A stretch of DNA of 16,450 bases from the NCBI GenBank assembly GCA_044359955.1, contig JBIKLF010000033.1, positions 1-16,450 of the forward strand, read 5' to 3'. The first letter of the stretch is position 1, and every line of letters starts with the position of its first letter. Of this stretch, positions 12,911 to 16,450 are shown in pieces. The position numbers and the translations under genes were made by a program. The notes under the pieces are model-generated. The model was not told where the DNA came from and did not search any database. It worked only from the letters and a program-made list of their open reading frames with translations. Origin of the DNA: JACTMZ01 sp044359955. Lineage in GTDB: Bacteria; Verrucomicrobiota; Verrucomicrobiia; Chthoniobacterales; JACTMZ01.

Positions 12911-13150
12911 ATGAGGGACATCCTTACGATCATCGGCTTATTCATAAACATGTGCGGGTGTGCTATGCTCTACTTCGATAGCGCCAGGGTTTCCGCAAGC
13001 ATTTCAGTTGCCGGGCCGCGACTTGGATACGAAGAGGACGAAAAGAAAGCGAAGTTCAAAGACTGCGTAATTGCGTAGTGGGGTCGTGCCTCGATTGCCG
13101 TCGTAGGGTTAGGTTTTGCAGTCCAAATCGCAGCGTTTATTTTTAACTAA
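12911..13150 (+). pseudogene. Small two-helix membrane protein interrupted by an amber codon
   Basis: From ATG 12911, 55 codons encode a membrane helix (ILTIIGLFINMCGCAMLYF) and a charged loop (GYEEDEKKAKFKDCVIA), then TAG at 13076-13078. The same frame continues without another stop through WGRASIAVVGLGFAVQIAAF to TAA at 13148-13150, adding a second good membrane helix. Helix, short charged loop, helix is a common layout for ~80-residue bacterial membrane proteins. The single in-frame TAG is best read as a recent nonsense mutation, or less likely a suppressed stop. Codon use is lower in GC than in the housekeeping genes. No function is assigned. Confidence 0.55.
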
Positions 13151-13415
13151 TGAACGGTGCAGCCCCTCACCTCGCCTTTCTCGCGGACGCGGAGACACAA
13201 AGCGCCTGCACGCTTCCTGTTGTTTGCCTGCGGCAAAGCCCAAGTGCTTCAGTCGCTGGTCCTCCAGAGTCAGGCTGCCAAGCGATTTGGGGTTTCATCC
13301 ACCGACCTTGCAAAGATACCTTGGTTGCGCGTATTACGCTAAGGGACTGAAGACGCGTATTAAATGAGTAGTCGCTTCTTTTACGTCCGGCCAAAGCTTT
13401 AACCGCTTGCTCTTA
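13151..13415. other. Intergenic DNA before the restriction-modification genes
   Basis: No gene is supported. A short perfect hairpin, TTTGCC-TGC-GGCAAA, lies at 13223-13237. Short frames here have no recognisable content. The last 80 bp, which should contain the R-M promoter, are AT-richer but show no clear -35/-10 pair or controller-type operator. Confidence 0.5.
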
Positions 13416-14387
13416 ATGTCCGCAGAACACATAGCCAAAATACTTGGAGACTCGCGATGGGTCGGCGCACAGATCGCAAAAGCTCAAGTGGCCCTTCGGG
13501 GGGGCGCAGATAAGGAGTCCACGGCCAGAGCGCTATACGAGGGAAGTTCGCTATCGCTTACGAAAAGCAGGGAGATCATTGCGGATCTGCGTGACGCGGA
13601 ATACGAGTCCCTCTTGGAGCCGCGCAAGAGGACCGGATCAGCAGAAAATCCGATCACGAAAATGTTTCCCGCAGCCGTGACGGAGCGGCAGTTCCTTGAC
13701 CAACTTGATGAACTTCGCAAGGTGCGCCCGAGTGTCGACTACCGCGATGAGCGTTTCAGAGGGCACTCTTTGGTCGACTTCACGATTCTCGAGGGTGGCA
13801 AAGAACTCCCAATCAACGTGAAGAATGCTGGCACCCGATTCGAGAATGCTGCCAGTCTAGTAGGCATTGATCCGGACGATTGCATACCCATACCAGCCTA
13901 TAAGGCTCATGACGCAATCGAGAGGGAACCAAATCTGCTCTACGCAATCTGCATCGACTATGCGTTAGTGTCGAAGATCGAGCGGGGATTAGTGACTCGT
14001 TTTTCGAAAGAGGAGGCATCGGTATGGAATATTCTGTCCAAGTATTCCGGGCCACTTATCCGCGATGCCGAAGACAAGTTTGTCTATTCCATGGTAAATC
14101 GGCACTGGGAAGACTTTGTTGGGCACGTTTCGGTCCCGGTCTTTCGTGTCATCTCTGCCCGCAAAGCCATTCGTATACTCCAAAAGTTTCCAAAACGGAC
14201 GCCGGGAATCGGGCTCCGTGCGTGGGGCACTGGTGCCAGCGCTGAAGTCAACGTTCACATAGCCGTTTCACAGGAGACCAAACCCTGGCTAGAAATTCAA
14301 AAGCGCATCGAGGGCACTGGTATCGCGGCTATCATTGAGGCTGTGAACCGCAAAAAGCAGGAGTGGGTCTTTGATCCTGAAATTTAA
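13416..14387 (+). CDS. Putative type II restriction endonuclease
   Basis: A 323-residue protein lying 3 nt upstream of a C5-cytosine methyltransferase; this coupling is the main reason for the call. I do not recognise a named endonuclease family. A possible PD-(D/E)XK core is HSLVDFTILEGGKELPINVK (118-136), with Asp121 and Lys136 placed as expected but Asn134 where Asp/Glu is usual; Glu130 could substitute. Residues 1-70 are helical and could contact DNA. A large number of aromatic and charged residues follow, and there are no membrane segments. The ATG at 13416 is preferred to TTG 13407; neither has a strong ribosome site. Codon use is less GC-rich than the core genes, which fits horizontal acquisition. 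Other nuclease folds are possible. Confidence 0.65.
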   Translation: MSAEHIAKILGDSRWVGAQIAKAQVALRGGADKESTARALYEGSSLSLTKSREIIADLRDAEYESLLEPRKRTGSAENPITKMFPAAVTERQFLDQLDELRKVRPSVDYRDERFRGHSLVDFTILEGGKELPINVKNAGTRFENAASLVGIDPDDCIPIPAYKAHDAIEREPNLLYAICIDYALVSKIERGLVTRFSKEEASVWNILSKYSGPLIRDAEDKFVYSMVNRHWEDFVGHVSVPVFRVISARKAIRILQKFPKRTPGIGLRAWGTGASAEVNVHIAVSQETKPWLEIQKRIEGTGIAAIIEAVNRKKQEWVFDPEI

Positions 14388-14390
14388 GCG

Positions 14391-15650
14391 ATGAGCGTTG
14401 TTAGCTTATTTTCAGGCTGTGGGGGGCTAGACTTCGGTTTCGAAGCTGCCGGATGGGAGATTCCATTCCGTAATGACTTCGATCGTCATTCTTGCGACAC
14501 CTTGCAGCTAAACGCAGGCGGGAAAGTTATCCACAGCCCCATTGAAAGCATCTCATCTCAGGAGATACGAGAGGTTGTTGGTAGCGGCAAAAACGCTGTG
14601 GATGTCGTGGTCGGTGGGCCACCTTGTCAGCCCTTCTCAAAGTCGGCCTACTGGTCACGAGGGGATACGCTCCGGCTAAAAGACCCACGAGCAAACACGC
14701 TCGACGAGTATTTTCGGATTGTAGAGGACTTGAGGCCGAGAGCATTCCTGCTCGAGAACGTTCACGGCATAAGCTACTCCGGCAAAGAGGAGGGTTTTCA
14801 ATTTCTGATCGATCGGATTCGTGATATCAATCGCAAGAAAGGAACGGATTACCGGCCCTGCTGGCGAGTTTTGAATGCCGCAGACTTTGGAGTCCCCCAG
14901 CTTCGTGTGCGGTTCTTTCTCGTCGCGCTCCGTGACGGGAAGGAGTTCCATTTTCCGCCACCCACGCACAGTGACTCTGATAACGGAAATGCCACGCTTT
15001 TCGATATTCAGCGAGCGCCATATGTTACAGCTTGGGATGCGCTTCGGCATGTGCACCCTGACGACGACGAGCGGCTAGCCGTAGGGGGTAAGTGGGGTGC
15101 ACTACTCCCATCAATCCCAGAGGGTGAGAATTATCTGTGGCATACCGATCGTAAGGGAGGTCTTCCTTTATTTGGGTGGCGGACTCGTTATTGGTGTTTT
15201 CTTCTAAAGCTTGCGAAGAACCGGCCCTCTTGGACCATTCAAGCTCAACCAGGCTCTGCTGTTGGACCCTTTCACTGGGACAACAGAAAGCTGTCATGGC
15301 GGGAGCTGGCTGCGATTCAAACGTTTCCCAGAAAATTCAGGATTGAGTCCTCACGTGTTGAAATTCAGCGGCAGCTAGGGAACGCAGTTCCGTCTCTGCT
15401 GGCGGAGACGCTCGCGCGGGCGCTGAAAGAGCAGCTTTGCTCTGCCAAGTTCGATGAGCCGCCCAAGCTTGCTGCTGCTAAGTCCAGATTTATACCCGCG
15501 CCTGAGGAGCCTGCCGAAGTGCCAGCTGAATTCCTGCACTTGATGGGGGAACATCCTGCGCATCCCGGCACTGGGAAGGGCCGCTCATACAGCCAAGGCA
15601 ACACCGAGATAACTCACGCAGACTCGCTTCAAGCGGTTTCTGGTGCCTGA
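14391..15650 (+). CDS. DNA (cytosine-5) methyltransferase
   Basis: A 419-residue C5 methyltransferase. Motif I LFSGCGGLDFGFE (6-18) binds S-adenosylmethionine. Motif IV GGPPCQPFS (75-83) carries the catalytic Cys79. Motif VI is ENV (122-124), motif VIII is QLRVRFF (170-176), motif IX is RELAAIQTFP (304-313) and motif X is QLGNAVP (328-334). All key residues are present, so it should be active. The target-recognition domain lies between VIII and IX (about 185-300), but the recognition site cannot be read from it. It follows the putative endonuclease by 3 nt on the same strand, so methylation would protect the host from that enzyme. The C-terminal ~75 residues after motif X are longer than usual and low in recognisable structure. 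Confidence 0.95.
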   Translation: MSVVSLFSGCGGLDFGFEAAGWEIPFRNDFDRHSCDTLQLNAGGKVIHSPIESISSQEIREVVGSGKNAVDVVVGGPPCQPFSKSAYWSRGDTLRLKDPRANTLDEYFRIVEDLRPRAFLLENVHGISYSGKEEGFQFLIDRIRDINRKKGTDYRPCWRVLNAADFGVPQLRVRFFLVALRDGKEFHFPPPTHSDSDNGNATLFDIQRAPYVTAWDALRHVHPDDDERLAVGGKWGALLPSIPEGENYLWHTDRKGGLPLFGWRTRYWCFLLKLAKNRPSWTIQAQPGSAVGPFHWDNRKLSWRELAAIQTFPRKFRIESSRVEIQRQLGNAVPSLLAETLARALKEQLCSAKFDEPPKLAAAKSRFIPAPEEPAEVPAEFLHLMGEHPAHPGTGKGRSYSQGNTEITHADSLQAVSGA

Positions 15651-15807
15651 CTTTTTTGAGAGCCGCCGTCGCGCCTGGCTGCCTCTGCTGCCGCAAACGG
15701 CATCCAGCCCCGCCGTCGGCTTTGCTTCACGCTAAAGCAACCGCCGTGGCGGCGCGTACCACAGCGGTTCATTGAGGTTGTTGTTTTCCCAGCGCGGAGC
15801 GGCGGCC

Positions 15808-16080
15808 TTAGTTGGCGCCGTTCACGGTCTCCGTTGGGGGCTGAGCAACCAGGCCTTTGCGGGTGAGGCTGGACGCCTTGTCGGCGGCCGTCACATAACC
15901 CATAGCCCGGTAGAGGTCGCTGTTTTCGCCGTAGGCGGGGCTTCCCTTCACGGAATTCACGACAAGTTTAACTTTGTCGTTCGTCACGGCGTCGGCAATG
16001 GCCCGGCGGGCGAGGTTCGCGCTCAGCTCTGCCTCCAACTGCGAAGTGCGCTCACGGTGTGCGAACCGAAACGGGGTCAC
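15808..16080 (-). pseudogene. C-terminal fragment of an unrecognised protein
   Basis: A 90-codon minus-strand frame. The central part, NDKVKLVVNSVKGSPAYGEN and SDLYRAMGYVTAADKASSLT, looks like real protein and recalls the C-terminal end of conserved hypothetical proteins, perhaps verrucomicrobial; this is from memory and unverified. The first ~10 residues (MTPFRFAHRE) run into the transposase-tail signature at 16073-16099, so the original 5' end is missing and the present start is accidental. No strong ribosome site precedes it. Function unknown. Confidence 0.4.
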
Positions 16081-16099
16081 ATCTTGACATTTGACATTT
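16073..16099 (-). repeat. REP-transposase 3' end signature, copy 2 (inverted)
   Basis: On the minus strand it reads AAATGTCAAATGTCAAGATG, then TGACCCC. It matches copy 1 (12584-12610) at 23 of 27 positions in the opposite orientation. The frame NVKM-stop, expected for a transposase tail, is preceded at once by another stop, so no gene survives here. Confidence 0.55.
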
Positions 16100-16384
16100 A
16101 GCTGTTTGGCGGTTGATGCGTAGCCGCCACGCCGAGCATCCCCTTGAAGGTGCGCAGTAGTAGGTGTCGTAGACGCGATGAACGGCGTCTATGGTCAGGC
16201 GGCACGGGTCGCGTAATACCGGTTCCCCAAAGATTTTGGACTTATACCAACGTCCCCTTGCGATGAGACTTTTGGTCTGGGGTGGTAGGCACGGCTGGCC
16301 CCAGCCGTCCGCACGCTTTCTTACGCTAGTGTTGTGTCGCATAAATAAGTGGACTTATTTGAATCTTCTGGAGAGCATGTTGGC
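16100..16384. other. Non-coding DNA up to the IS630-like transposase
   Basis: No gene is recognised; the minus-strand open frame across it has no plausible domain. The IS left boundary should lie within about the last 60 bp. A dyad, AAATAAGT-GG-ACTTATTT, is at 16343-16360. Confidence 0.4.
16343..16360. promoter_or_regulatory. Perfect 8-bp dyad in the IS630-like left end
   Basis: AAATAAGT and ACTTATTT are exact inverted arms around GG, 24 bp upstream of the transposase ATG. Likely transposase-binding DNA within the element's left terminal region, or the transposase promoter region. Confidence 0.4.
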
Positions 16385-16450
16385 ATGGCTCGACCAGCAC
16401 CGCTCGAACTCACCGCCGAGGCCCAGTCCAAGCTCTCCGATTGGTCCAAG
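16385..16450 (+). CDS. IS630-family transposase, N-terminal part (cut by window end)
   Basis: From ATG 16385 the frame reads MARPAPLELTAEAQSKLSDW and continues off the window. This beginning matches the helix-turn-helix start of IS630-family transposases, which often open MARPA/MGRPA followed by LTAEE/LTAEA. Twenty-two codons only, so the assignment rests on the start motif. The DDE catalytic domain would lie beyond the edge. A GGAGAG about 11 nt upstream may be the ribosome site. Confidence 0.6.
   Translation, partial: MARPAPLELTAEAQSKLSDWSK

Noticed and set aside
12611..13415. Integron-type gene cassette with attC sites
   Set aside because: The small membrane ORF and ~100-bp repeats suggested it, but no paired RYYYAAC/GTTRRRY core sites and no integron integrase are present.
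15720..15760. Intrinsic terminator after the methyltransferase (CCGCC-GT-GGCGG)
   Set aside because: Short stem without a following T-run and about 90 bp past the stop codon.
1..16450. CRISPR array
   Set aside because: No regularly spaced identical repeats of 24-40 bp with unique spacers; the repeats present are two-copy or short tandem.

Overview
The window looks like a piece of a high-GC Gram-negative chromosome, most likely Verrucomicrobiota and probably near Opitutales. This is an inference from the ResB/CcsA cytochrome c maturation pair, a GIY-YIG reading frame abutting a tRNA gene, tandem CTCAACTCTCAT-type repeats, and the IS630-like and REP-transposase remnants. No taxonomic marker was tested by search. 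A housekeeping core (about 3.4-12.3 kb) lies between two accessory stretches, and each stretch carries a defence-type module.

Left accessory stretch (1-3330). A probable insertion-sequence end (1-140) is followed by a truncated GIY-YIG nuclease frame and a complete tRNA-Pro(CGG) on the minus strand. The 39 bp from the anticodon loop to the tRNA 5' end recur exactly at 3292-3330. Between the copies is a ~2.97 kb insert with near-identical short repeats just inside both ends. It holds an AbiEi/AbiEii (type IV toxin-antitoxin, abortive infection) operon with a perfect 17-bp dyad in front of it, one unrecognised ORF, and a decayed secreted repeat protein. No recombinase gene is visible inside, so it looks like a non-autonomous tRNA-integrated defence mini-island.

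Core (3331-12304). On the minus strand, a frameshifted membrane-anchored PAS protein is followed by resB and ccsA (System II cytochrome c maturation), which overlap by 4 nt. On the plus strand are a short-chain dehydrogenase, lysS (class II lysyl-tRNA synthetase) and an MFS permease 10 nt behind it, then tRNA-Phe(GAA) with a recognisable promoter, and a DUF72/YecE-family gene.

Right accessory stretch (12305-16450). This is a patchwork of a REP-like hairpin, the 3' tail of a REP-associated (Y1) transposase, a diverged ~103-bp direct repeat pair, a two-helix membrane protein broken by one amber codon, a type II restriction-modification pair (an unassigned endonuclease-like protein plus a C5-cytosine methyltransferase), a C-terminal gene fragment, a second transposase-tail signature in inverted orientation, and the start of an IS630-family transposase cut by the window end.

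A 23-bp motif containing a dyad sits immediately beside both tRNA genes. It differs at four positions, and two of those are compensatory changes within the dyad. This suggests that related integrating elements use, or used, both tRNA loci.
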